Source of the DNA: an uncultured Prevotella sp.
Lineage (GTDB): Bacteria; Bacteroidota; Bacteroidia; Bacteroidales; Bacteroidaceae
Direction of reading: 5' to 3'
Assembly: GCA_934229335.1 (NCBI GenBank)
Contig: CAKQDQ010000014.1
Span: forward strand, 1 to 36,674
DNA length: 36,674 bases
Shown here: positions 1 through 6,783 of the stretch, one piece after another
Layout of the letters: each line of letters begins with the position of its first letter
Numbering within the stretch: position 1 is the stretch's first letter
The notes under the pieces: model-generated
The model's input: only the letters and a program-made list of their open reading frames with translations
What the model was told of the DNA's origin: nothing
The model's database searches: none
Made by a program: the position numbers and the translations under genes

Positions 1-106
1 TAGAGCTCAGCTCAGAGGGGTTGTAGATCTTGACTTCTTTCTCTATAGATTGTCTATGATCTTTGGGTAGACACAGGATTTTACGGGTGAGCCGAAATTT
101 GTGCAT
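1..106 (-). CDS. Possible 5' end of an unidentified gene, cut by the window start
   Basis: An open frame runs leftwards from an ATG at 106-104 to the window edge, giving 35 codons (MHKFRLTRKILCLPKDHRQS and onwards) rich in Lys and Arg. The frame contains no stop, but that is weak evidence over 106 bases. I see neither a convincing ribosome binding site nor a -7 box in front of it. It would be divergent from the integrase relic that starts at 189. I do not recognise the protein. It could equally be part of the decayed region. Confidence 0.25.
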   Translation of the reverse strand, partial: MHKFRLTRKILCLPKDHRQSIEKEVKIYNPSELSS

Positions 107-152
107 AAAATGTGCATTAAGAAGTGTATTATTTGTATACTTAAAAATTTAC

Positions 153-184
153 GATAAGTGTGTTTAGATTTAAAAGCACTTATC
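153..184. repeat. Perfect 8-bp inverted repeat in front of the integrase relic
   Basis: GATAAGTG at 153-160 is answered by its exact reverse complement CACTTATC at 177-184, with a 16-nt loop. It ends five bases before the ATG of the integrase relic at 189. It could be a leader hairpin or a leftover recombinase-binding site. The arms are short, so chance is possible. Confidence 0.35.
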
Positions 185-188
185 TTCT

Positions 189-1075
189 ATGATTACCATT
201 GATTTTCAGGAGTTCGGCAAAAGCCTTGGACTTAGGTTACGGCTCTACAAAGATGGGGAGACTAAATTCTTCTTGGTAAACAAACTATTACAAGGAAGAT
301 TGCCCCAAAACATTGGAACTCAAAAAAAGCAAAGTTTTATTCCCACAGCTCTGTTCAGTAAAGAAAACGACGAGATACGAGCTAAGAACAAAAATACCAA
401 GAGCTTACTATCGATTGGGATGGAAGCTTGTCGAGTTTTATGCTACGTTTCAAGGAACCATCGCAAGATGGTTCGGACAAAGGCAAGAGCTTAGCATATC
501 TTTTTCGCTATGTAATTTGACCTACAGAAGCCCCCCCGACGGAACAATGAAGGGAAGCTATGAACCTTATAAAAAAACGCAGAGTCGCCTTCTGGAATTT
601 TGCAAATATAAAAAATAAATTATGAAGATACACTTATTGAAGATGTAACGACAGAATTTATAAACAGTATATCTGATTAGATAGAGACAAAGAGAAAAGG
701 AAAACGTAAAGAATATGTATCAAAAGCACTACATTCCGCATTGAACAGAGCAGATGTCGTGGAGTGGTTTGATATGGAAACGGTAAAGCGTGCAAGATGG
801 AATAAGAAAAAGAAAGAAAGCTCTCAGAAATATCACATTTATCAAAAGAACAATGTAAGAGACTCATAAATATGCCAAGGCAAGAATTACCCAAGAGCAA
901 ATTATCTGGTTTGTATAGAGTTTTTTGCGTGTTTCTTATTTTCACAGGTTAGTCTCCATGCGATACAATATTAATGATGAAGTCAAATATACAAGAAATA
1001 GACGGGGTTAAGCATTTGGTAATCAAAAGATGTAAAAAATTTTCCCCAAAAGGCTATTTCATGTTCTGTTCCTAT
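189..1075 (+). pseudogene. Decayed tyrosine recombinase (phage/transposon-type integrase)
   Basis: Three successive frames give pieces in the order expected of a Bacteroidales tyrosine recombinase. From 189 there is an arm-binding-like N-terminus (LYKDGETKFFLVNKLLQG, then KKQSFIPTALFSKENDEI). From about 370 another frame gives a core-binding-like part ending LLEFCKYKK, and past a stop near 618 the phrase VTTEFINSISD. From 833 a third frame gives HLSKEQCKRLINMP and VFCVFLIFTG, a stop at 950-952, then SPCDTILM and IDGVKHLVIKRCKK. This matches the family's start of the catalytic domain ('TGL..D...L'). The rest of the catalytic domain, including the nucleophile Tyr, is missing. The gene is dead through several stops, frameshifts and a 3' truncation. 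The assignment rests on motif order, not on an alignment. Confidence 0.55.
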
Positions 1076-1101
1076 TAATCCAATTATGCAGGAAATAATA
1101 A

Positions 1102-1368
1102 AATAGGTCGTATAAGTTCAGTCGTTCGATTGCGTTCGTCTTCCGTCTGGCAGTTGGCGAGTGTCTCGTCACGCTTCTCTGTAGAGATGATGAAGACGTC
1201 GTTGCAACCAGTAAGTACTCCGCGATAGATGTTGATGTCCCAATCTTTTAATGGCATTCCTACCGTTTCTATTTAACGTTTGATGCTCTGTTCGATAGCA
1301 GATAAGATTATCCACGAGTCAGAACCATGGAACTCACACGCTGATGCGTTTTGCTGCACATAAAGGCT
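1102..1368 (-). pseudogene. Fragment of an Eco57I/type IIG-like restriction-modification enzyme
   Basis: Read on the minus strand, 89 codons stay in one frame with a single internal stop (TAA at 1275-1273). Recognisable phrases are ACEFHGSDSWIILSAIEQSI, then IETVGMPLKDWDINIYRGVL, then TGCNDVFIISTEKRDETLAN, and ELIRPI at the end. This is the segment after the methyltransferase domain in Eco57I/BREX PglX-type enzymes, where '...IE..G.PLKDWDI.I..G..TG.N.AFII...' leads to 'IIRPILRGRDIKRY'. The match stops after RPI, so the specificity and C-terminal part are lost, and the N-terminal methyltransferase is absent too. The internal stop looks like one substitution in a Lys codon. The fragment abuts the invertase relic on one side and the integrase relic on the other. 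Confidence 0.6.
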
Positions 1369-1864
1369 CAATTATTTTCTGAAATAAAGAGTTTTATGTA
1401 GCAGTCTAATAAGTTTCTGTCAACTTTGCATAGTTTCGCTATTTGACGTTTCGAGACTTCTGCTTTTAATAGTTCTTGTATAAGCAAGTTTTGTTATGAA
1501 GTTTATACTTCTCCGGAGAAGTCTTACGCCTCTTAGGTATACCAAGAATGACTCCTTCTGCCTTTTTTCTCGCCAATGCTTCCTTGGTGCGCTGGACTGA
1601 TAAGGTTACGCTCTATCTCCGCTGATAGACCGAAAGCAAAGGTCCTAAGCATGATAACTCTGCACAAATAATTAGATCATTCTTCTGTATTCGCTTTAAT
1701 AATTTTCCTAATTTGCGTTTCGTATAGGACTTTGTTCCACTAATCGTTTCTTCTATCCAACCATTTATCGGCAACTTATTTCGCTCGCAAAAGTTGTTAA
1801 TTTTAAATCGTTGGTTCTCTACCGGCTGTTTGTCACTGCTGACTCTTATATAACCATACACCAT
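1368..1864 (-). pseudogene. Decayed Mpi-like serine recombinase (DNA invertase/resolvase)
   Basis: The first 83 codons (1864-1613) give a clear resolvase N-terminal domain: YGYIRVSSDKQ with the nucleophile Ser at residue 9, VENQRFKINNFCERNKLPI, WIEETISGTKSY, and KNDLIICAELSCLG. Active copies read 'AELSRLGR' here, so both Arg are replaced (Cys, Pro). The frame is then lost. A second frame gives FAFGLSAEIERNLIS, a third RTKEALARKKAEGVILG, and a fourth LIQELLKAEVSKRQIAKLCK, a helix-turn-helix, ending at a TGA at 1370-1368. Roughly 35 codons between the catalytic region and FAFGLSAEIER are missing compared with family members as I remember them. The closest remembered relative is the Bacteroides Mpi-type invertase, which flips promoters. 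This copy cannot be active. Confidence 0.75.
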
Positions 1865-1925
1865 AACTATTTTGTGATAAAATTACGAATTATAAGTGTT
1901 ATGCAGAATAATTTATAAAACATAT

Positions 1926-1957
1926 ATTGCTATATTGAAAAAAATAATGTAACTTTG
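1926..1957 (+). promoter_or_regulatory. Bacteroidetes-type promoter for the 226-aa gene and the HD exoribonuclease
   Basis: A -7 box TAACTTTG lies at 1950-1957 and a -33-like ATTG at 1926-1929, separated by 20 bp, which is the usual spacing. The ATG of the first gene is at 2019, leaving a leader of about 55-60 nt. The promoter sits just beyond the invertase relic, so the intact pair has its own transcription start. Confidence 0.55.
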
Positions 1958-2018
1958 CCATATCGAATATACTAACCTGTATTTCAAAAATTTCATTCAA
2001 AATATACCAACACCCATC

Positions 2019-2699
2019 ATGAATACACTAAAAGATCTATACACCACATTAAGATTTCTACGTGAGCAGAATCTTCCAATAGATGATAAATTATTGAAGG
2101 CCGCAGATAATTTGGAGGAAAAGATTATTAAGGAGGAAATTCTCCCTGTGCTAAGTCAAAATATAGAACCCCAACTTAGCGAAATTCAACGAGAAATTGT
2201 TCTTGTCGTAGAGTATCATCCAGGTGAACCATTAAGTGTTTCATTATCACGTAAAACTAAAATTAGCGAGATTATTGATGCAAAAACACTTACACCGAGA
2301 AATAATGTACCTGTTTCTAATAAATTAGACAGTAGTACAAAGGTGTTACATACACCAACAAAACAAATAGAGAATCATACAAAAGGAATGCGTGTCACAT
2401 TTCCTGATGGTACGGTAATCTGGCATAATTCTGCTATTGACACTTTTGTTGCTACATTGTCGAAGATTGGTCTTGAGCGTGTTGCAGGATTAGGAATAGA
2501 ACATGGAGGATATAATTTAGTAAGTAGAGAAAAAAGAAAGGTCGAACCAGGAAGAGTGTGGCAACATGAGATAAACGGATGGTATGTATACTCTAATATC
2601 AGTAATAAACAGAAAATCGCTGATATTATGAGAATATCTGACTACTATCATCTTTCTATAACTATTGATGAAATAAAACCTAACACAAACAATAAGTAA
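2019..2699 (+). CDS. Conserved-looking hypothetical protein, 226 aa, two-domain
   Basis: I do not recognise this protein. Residues 1-85 look like a helical region rich in Leu and Glu (DDKLLKAADNLEEKIIKEE) followed by a short strand-rich part (IVLVVEYHP, LSVSLS). Residues 86-122 are a polar linker. Residues 123-218 form a compact-looking second domain with MRVTFPDGTVIWHNSAID, GIEHGGYNLVSR, GRVWQHEINGWYVYSNIS and KIADIMRISDYYHLSI. There is no signal peptide or membrane segment, so it should be cytoplasmic. The basic patch REKRK (170-174) and the aromatic GWYVYSN (187-193) would suit nucleic-acid binding, but that is inference. It stands 10 bp before the YhaM-like gene, behind one promoter, and beside restriction and recombinase relics. 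It may be the last working part of an accessory module. Confidence 0.75.
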   Translation: MNTLKDLYTTLRFLREQNLPIDDKLLKAADNLEEKIIKEEILPVLSQNIEPQLSEIQREIVLVVEYHPGEPLSVSLSRKTKISEIIDAKTLTPRNNVPVSNKLDSSTKVLHTPTKQIENHTKGMRVTFPDGTVIWHNSAIDTFVATLSKIGLERVAGLGIEHGGYNLVSREKRKVEPGRVWQHEINGWYVYSNISNKQKIADIMRISDYYHLSITIDEIKPNTNNK

Positions 2700-2709
2700 T
2701 AATAAAAAT

Positions 2710-3570
2710 ATGACAAGATACATAGTGACCTCACGTCAGGATGCGGTTGCTCGCAATGGCAGCCCATATATTAACATTAAGATTGCAAGTGTGGAGAATG
2801 GCAATGAGACGGTCTGTGTCTTTGACGTGGCAAAAGACATGGGACCAATGATAGGACAAGTGGTAGAGTTTACTAATCTGCGTGATTATCAAGGAAAAAA
2901 ATCTACCACAAGAATGGAGATGAAAGTTAGTCCTGAACCTAACGAGACCGATCCTCTATATAACCTTATTCCTCGTCCGATAAAGAAAGAAGAATGGGAC
3001 GAGTGCATCGGGAATCTATGCAATATGTGTAATGATGAGAGTATAAAAGCAATTATCATGGAACAAGCACAGACTTTGTTCAACTTATATATAGAATACC
3101 CTGCATCTGCGACAGTACACCATGCATTTCCTGGTGGACTGCTAAATCATACTTACCAGATGTTGCATATGCTTGAGGGAATATTCCCAACCATTCCTTA
3201 TAAAAAGGACATGAAGATTGAGCGATGTGTTCTTGCAATAATGTTTCATGACTGGGGAAAGACACGCGAATACACGAAGGAAGGGGAATATACTAAATAT
3301 ATGTATCTCCTTGGTCACATCTATATGTCTGCCCAGATGATACAGACTATTCTTAAGAAAGCGGGAATAGACAAGGAGGAGATAAACTTAATAGTGCATT
3401 GCGTGCTTGCTCACCATGGTGAACTTGAATATGGTTCTCCTGTGAAACCTGCTACACCAGAAGCCCAACTGGTAAATTACCTTGATAACATCTCTGCAAA
3501 AGCCGACATCTTTAATACTACTGGCGATATGGAAAAATCATTTTTCCTTGGTACACATGTAGTGAAGTAA
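2710..3570 (+). CDS. YhaM-like 3'-5' exoribonuclease (OB-fold plus HD domain)
   Basis: The 286-aa protein has an N-terminal OB-fold-like region (about 1-75: YIVTSRQDAVARNGSPYINI, VVEFTNLRDYQGKK) and a C-terminal HD phosphohydrolase domain (about 110-270). Visible metal ligands are H147 (GGLLNHT), H180-D181 (MFHDWGKTREY), H203 (LLGHIYM), H235-H236 (VLAHHGELEYGSPVKP) and D260 (NYLDN). This order and the phrase AHHGELEYGSPV are typical of YhaM/CBF1-type 3'-5' exoribonucleases, which degrade RNA and sometimes single-stranded DNA using Mn2+. Bacillus YhaM is a little longer (about 314 aa). The gene starts 10 bp after the 226-aa gene and shares its promoter. A defence or phage-related role is possible given the neighbouring relics, but a housekeeping RNA-turnover role is just as likely. 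Confidence 0.8.
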   Translation: MTRYIVTSRQDAVARNGSPYINIKIASVENGNETVCVFDVAKDMGPMIGQVVEFTNLRDYQGKKSTTRMEMKVSPEPNETDPLYNLIPRPIKKEEWDECIGNLCNMCNDESIKAIIMEQAQTLFNLYIEYPASATVHHAFPGGLLNHTYQMLHMLEGIFPTIPYKKDMKIERCVLAIMFHDWGKTREYTKEGEYTKYMYLLGHIYMSAQMIQTILKKAGIDKEEINLIVHCVLAHHGELEYGSPVKPATPEAQLVNYLDNISAKADIFNTTGDMEKSFFLGTHVVK

Positions 3571-3585
3571 TAGGTTGTGGTTGAA

Positions 3586-3650
3586 GGTTGTGGGCTATAG
3601 GCGTATGTAATAGTTGATTGCAGTAGTGTATGGCACTATAACCCACAACC
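3586..3650. terminator. Long inverted repeat between convergent genes, probable bidirectional terminator
   Basis: GGTTGTGGGCTATAG at 3586-3600 pairs with CTATAACCCACAACC at 3636-3650: 15 bp with one G-T wobble, and a 35-nt loop. It fills the 100-bp gap between the stop of the HD exoribonuclease (3570) and the end of the minus-strand yigZ gene (3671). GGTTGTGG also occurs once more as a direct repeat at 3573-3580. The long loop and lack of a T-run make it unlike a standard terminator, so it could also be a short mobile palindrome. Confidence 0.45.
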
Positions 3651-3670
3651 AATAAACTGTAACTGTCCAA

Positions 3671-4255
3671 CTAACTGAAAGCCAACGCTTCAAGACGTTG
3701 CTTCAACTGCGGCATAAGGCTTTTACGGATAGAGAGCGTTATGCTACACGTAGTCTGAAAGTCCTGAGAGACTATACGGGGTTGCATATCCTTAACTACC
3801 TTCATAACGGAATTCATCTGTGGGTAGGCAAACGTATAGGTGTATGTTTCTTCTACTTGTCGTTCTTCTACATCTGCATGTAACAATGCATCTTGCGCTG
3901 CCTCACGATAGGCAACGATGAGACCACCAGTACCAAGGTTTACGCCACCATAATATCTTATAACGAATACGACTATATCCGTAAGTCCTACACTGAGCAA
4001 AACTCCGTGGATAGGTTTACCTGCTGTACTTGAGGGCTCTCCGTCATCATTGGCGCGAAATTGCGCTCCATCTGGACCAAGACGGTAAGCATAACATACA
4101 TGGCGTGCATCATAATACTTCTTCTTATAAAACGTCTGTAACTCTTTTACTTCTTCCACTGTCTGCACATGATGCGCAAAGGCATAGAACTTACTGCGCT
4201 TCTCTGTATAATATCCCTCCGCTGTTTTGGCAATGGTAAGGTATGTATCTGTCAT
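3671..4255 (-). CDS. yigZ: YigZ/IMPACT family protein
   Basis: The 194-aa cytoplasmic protein carries the IMPACT/UPF0029 signature: YYDARHVCYAYRLG (47-60), FRANDDGEPSSTAGKPI (66-82) and VVFVIRYYGGVNLGTGGL (95-112), then the small C-terminal YigZ-type domain. The length is usual for bacterial YigZ (about 200 aa). In eukaryotes IMPACT modulates the Gcn2 stress kinase. The bacterial role is not firmly established and links to ribosome or translation control are suggestive only. Its ATG overlaps the TGA of the upstream lipid kinase gene (ATGA at 4255-4252), so the two are translationally coupled in one operon. Confidence 0.9.
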   Translation of the reverse strand: MTDTYLTIAKTAEGYYTEKRSKFYAFAHHVQTVEEVKELQTFYKKKYYDARHVCYAYRLGPDGAQFRANDDGEPSSTAGKPIHGVLLSVGLTDIVVFVIRYYGGVNLGTGGLIVAYREAAQDALLHADVEERQVEETYTYTFAYPQMNSVMKVVKDMQPRIVSQDFQTTCSITLSIRKSLMPQLKQRLEALAFS

Positions 4256-5283
4256 GATAATTTGCTTTGTATGAAATTGTTTAGAGCCTTTACATGCTTG
4301 GTAGGGTTAGTAACTTCTTCACGTACAGAATTCATCTCGTTAAACAAAGAGCTAAATGCACTCTGCACCAAGTTAGGACGACGCTTCTTCTTATCCGCCA
4401 ACGGATTCACTACCATCTTTATTCCTTTGTTACGTAAAGTTATGTGTAGCTCTGACGAAGCTTCTACAGGATCTCCATCATAATGTATTACCCCACTACA
4501 CTTACGCTTAATGACTATATCCTTGGCTTTGTAACATTTTATCTTTGAAGACTTATTCAAGGTCTTGTTTAGTAGGTCTATACCTACTTGTGGAGCCTCC
4601 AAAATATCAAACGGCTGTATTATTACTACGTCGAGGAAACCATCAGACATAGAAGCTTGCGGTGCAATGTATGCGTCATTTCCATACTGCGACGCATTTG
4701 CTACTGAGATAAGAAATGCTTTGTAACGCTGTTCCTCGTTCCCGTCAAGGATTAGCTCGTACGTTTCTGGCTTGTAAGACAGTCCTTCTCTTAGTACATT
4801 TTCTATGTAAGTTAGAGGACCGCGTTTGCCAGCCTCAGCAAACTTCTTACTAATAAACGCGTCAAAACCCATTCCACAAGTACAGAAAAAAGGATGACCA
4901 TTTATAATACCATAATCCAAATCGTGTATCTCCGCCATATTAATTATGTCGAGAGCTCCTCCAAAATTCATAGGAAGCATGAGATGGCGAGCTAAGCCAT
5001 TTCCAGAACCACACGGTATAATTCCTAAGGCAGTCTGGGTTTCTACAAGTGAACGCGCTACTTCGTTGATGGTACCATCACCTCCGACAGCAACAACGAT
5101 GTCATATTTTTCAGACACGTAACTGGTGGCCAATTCGGAAGCATGACCTGCGTACTCTGTAAATACGACATTAGTATCAAAAAGTGATGTATCAATATGC
5201 TTACTAACAAGTGCGGGAACGACATCCTTGTTGCAGGTACCTGATATAGGATTTACAATAAATGCTATTCTCTTTTTTGTCAT
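4252..5283 (-). CDS. Diacylglycerol kinase-family lipid kinase (YegS/DgkB-like)
   Basis: From the chosen start the protein is 343 aa and begins MTKKRIAFIVNPISG, the family's normal N-terminus. Motifs are NPISG (11-15), VAVGGDGTINEVARSL (64-79), which is the nucleotide-binding glycine loop, and GIIPCGSGNGLARHL (87-101). A C-terminal beta-rich lipid-binding domain ends at about 300. The family moves the gamma phosphate of ATP to diacylglycerol, phosphatidylglycerol, ceramide or sphingosine, and sequence alone does not tell which. An upstream ATG at 5379 would add 32 residues made largely of a duplicated NFAENN peptide encoded by a tandem 21-bp repeat that looks like promoter DNA, so I reject it. 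The gene is head-to-tail with yigZ and divergent from serine palmitoyltransferase, so a sphingoid-base or ceramide substrate is a reasonable guess. Confidence 0.88.
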   Translation of the reverse strand: MTKKRIAFIVNPISGTCNKDVVPALVSKHIDTSLFDTNVVFTEYAGHASELATSYVSEKYDIVVAVGGDGTINEVARSLVETQTALGIIPCGSGNGLARHLMLPMNFGGALDIINMAEIHDLDYGIINGHPFFCTCGMGFDAFISKKFAEAGKRGPLTYIENVLREGLSYKPETYELILDGNEEQRYKAFLISVANASQYGNDAYIAPQASMSDGFLDVVIIQPFDILEAPQVGIDLLNKTLNKSSKIKCYKAKDIVIKRKCSGVIHYDGDPVEASSELHITLRNKGIKMVVNPLADKKKRRPNLVQSAFSSLFNEMNSVREEVTNPTKHVKALNNFIQSKLS

Positions 5284-5296
5284 CTTTTGATTGTTG

Positions 5297-5338
5297 TTGT
5301 TTTCTGCAAAATTACAATTGTTTTCTGCAAAATTACAA
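5297..5338 (-). repeat. Perfect tandem 21-bp duplication carrying two -7 promoter boxes
   Basis: Positions 5297-5317 and 5318-5338 are identical and directly adjacent. On the minus strand each copy reads TTGTAATTTTGCAG and onward, containing TAATTTTG, a perfect TAnnTTTG -7 box. The proximal box lies about 20 nt upstream of the lipid kinase ATG at 5283. The repeat length is a multiple of three, which is why a spurious upstream ORF reads a repeated NFAENN peptide. I see no clear -33 box in front of either copy. Confidence 0.75.
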
Positions 5339-5429
5339 AAAAAAAGCACATTAGTTGATTTATGTTGTGATATTTTCACGAAACAAATATTTTATTGACA
5401 AAAAATTACCTTATGTCAATTTTTTTATT

Positions 5430-5437
5430 TAACTTTG
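5430..5437 (+). promoter_or_regulatory. -7 promoter box of serine palmitoyltransferase gene
   Basis: TAACTTTG matches the Bacteroidetes -7 consensus and is followed by GCG, as often seen. It leaves a leader of about 57 nt before the ATG at 5500. No good TTTG lies at the -33 distance, so the upstream half is weak. Confidence 0.5.
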
Positions 5438-5499
5438 CGCTTCGAATGACTATATTTTTGTTCATACACAAATAAAGAAATAACACACATTACATTATA

Positions 5500-6687
5500 A
5501 TGGGACAGTTACAAGAAAAGTTTAAATCGTACAGATTGCCACAGAAGTTTATGGAAGCTGGTGTTTACCCTTACTTCCGCGAGATAACTGGCAAACAGGG
5601 TACTGAAGTTGAAATGGGTGGCCATAAGGTCCTCATGTTTGGTTCTAACGCTTACACAGGTCTCGTGGGTGACCAGCGTATAGTTGACGCTGCCAAGGAG
5701 GCTCTTGACAAGTATGGTACGGGATGCGCTGGCAGCCGTTTCCTAAATGGAACACTTGACATACACGTAAAACTTGAGAAAGATCTTGCAGAATTCGTAC
5801 ACAAAGACGATGCTCTATGCTTCTCTACTGGTTTCTCTGTAAACGCAGGTGTTATAGCTGCTATTGGTGGCCGTGAAGACTACATTATCTGTGATGACCG
5901 TGACCACGCAAGTATCGTAGACGGACGACGTCTCAGTTTCGCCAAGCAGTTGAAGTACAAGCACAATGATATGGCTGATCTTGAGAATATTCTCAAGAAG
6001 TTACCTCATGAGGCTATAAAACTTATTGTTGTCGACGGTGTATTCTCTATGGAAGGTGATCTCTGCAAACTACCAGAGATTGTTGAACTAAAGAAGAAAT
6101 ACAACTGTTCTATCATGGTAGATGAGGCTCACGGTATCGGTGTATTTGGAGACCATGGTCGTGGCGTTTGCGACCACTTTGGTTTAACAGATGAGGTTGA
6201 TCTTATCATGGGCACATTCTCTAAGTCACTGGCCTCTATCGGTGGTTTCATTGCTGGTGACTGGGATACTATCAACTATCTGCGTCACTCCGCTCGTACA
6301 TATATCTTCTCTGCATCTAATACCCCTGCTGCCACAGCAGCAGCACAAAAGGCACTTGACATACTCAAGACCGAGCCTCAGATAATAGAGAAGCTGTGGG
6401 ACGTAACAAATTATGCTCTTAAGCGTTTCAAGGAGGAAGGCTTCGAAATTGGTGATACAGAGTCACCTATCATTCCACTTTATATCCGTGATGTAGACAA
6501 GACATTCCTTATCACGGCATTAGCATTTGAACGTGGTGTCTTCATCAATCCCGTAGTTCCGCCTGCATGTGCGCCACAAGATACACTCGTAAGATATGCT
6601 CTTATGGCAACTCACACTAAGGAACAGGTAGACAGATCTGTTGAAATACTGAAAGGTATATTCAAGGAGCAGGGCGTCATAAAATAA
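5500..6687 (+). CDS. spt: Serine palmitoyltransferase (sphingolipid synthesis, first step)
   Basis: The 395-aa protein belongs to the alpha-oxoamine synthase family of PLP-dependent, fold-type I enzymes. It would condense L-serine with palmitoyl-CoA to 3-ketodihydrosphingosine. Visible residues are the PLP lysine K242 in GTFSKSLASIGGF, the DEAH motif at 208-211 (D208 binds the pyridine nitrogen), H136 in DDRDHASIVDG, which stacks on PLP, and the substrate-loop phrase GTGCAGSRFLNGT (73-85). The length agrees with bacterial Spt and with 2-amino-3-ketobutyrate CoA ligase (Kbl), the main alternative. The N-terminus (RLPQKFMEAGVYPYFREI) and the phrase INPVVPPACAPQDTLVRYAL are as I remember them from Bacteroides Spt, whose owners make membrane sphingolipids. 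The gene stands alone, with its own promoter and terminator, divergent from the lipid kinase. Confidence 0.85.
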   Translation: MGQLQEKFKSYRLPQKFMEAGVYPYFREITGKQGTEVEMGGHKVLMFGSNAYTGLVGDQRIVDAAKEALDKYGTGCAGSRFLNGTLDIHVKLEKDLAEFVHKDDALCFSTGFSVNAGVIAAIGGREDYIICDDRDHASIVDGRRLSFAKQLKYKHNDMADLENILKKLPHEAIKLIVVDGVFSMEGDLCKLPEIVELKKKYNCSIMVDEAHGIGVFGDHGRGVCDHFGLTDEVDLIMGTFSKSLASIGGFIAGDWDTINYLRHSARTYIFSASNTPAATAAAQKALDILKTEPQIIEKLWDVTNYALKRFKEEGFEIGDTESPIIPLYIRDVDKTFLITALAFERGVFINPVVPPACAPQDTLVRYALMATHTKEQVDRSVEILKGIFKEQGVIK

Positions 6688-6715
6688 TATTCATTTACAG
6701 AGATATAACATTTAA

Positions 6716-6755
6716 GGCGATAATCTCATTATTGGGGTTATCGCCTTTCTTGTGT
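6716..6755 (+). terminator. Rho-independent-type terminator after spt
   Basis: GGCGATAA at 6716-6723 pairs perfectly with TTATCGCC at 6738-6745, with a 14-nt loop, followed by TTTCTTGTGTGTTTT. It lies 28 bp after the spt stop and before the convergent gene that ends at 6784. Confidence 0.75.
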
Positions 6756-6783
6756 GTTTTCTATAAATGTGGAAGAAAAGATG

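Noticed and set aside
658..945. 95-codon minus-strand frame in the integrase region
   Set aside because: It lies opposite the integrase relic, has no family features and no ribosome binding site; the plus strand carries recognisable motifs.
5284..5379. N-terminal extension of the lipid kinase (32 residues)
   Set aside because: It is encoded by the tandem promoter-like repeat and poly-A DNA, and the family's proteins begin at MTKKRIAFIVNP.
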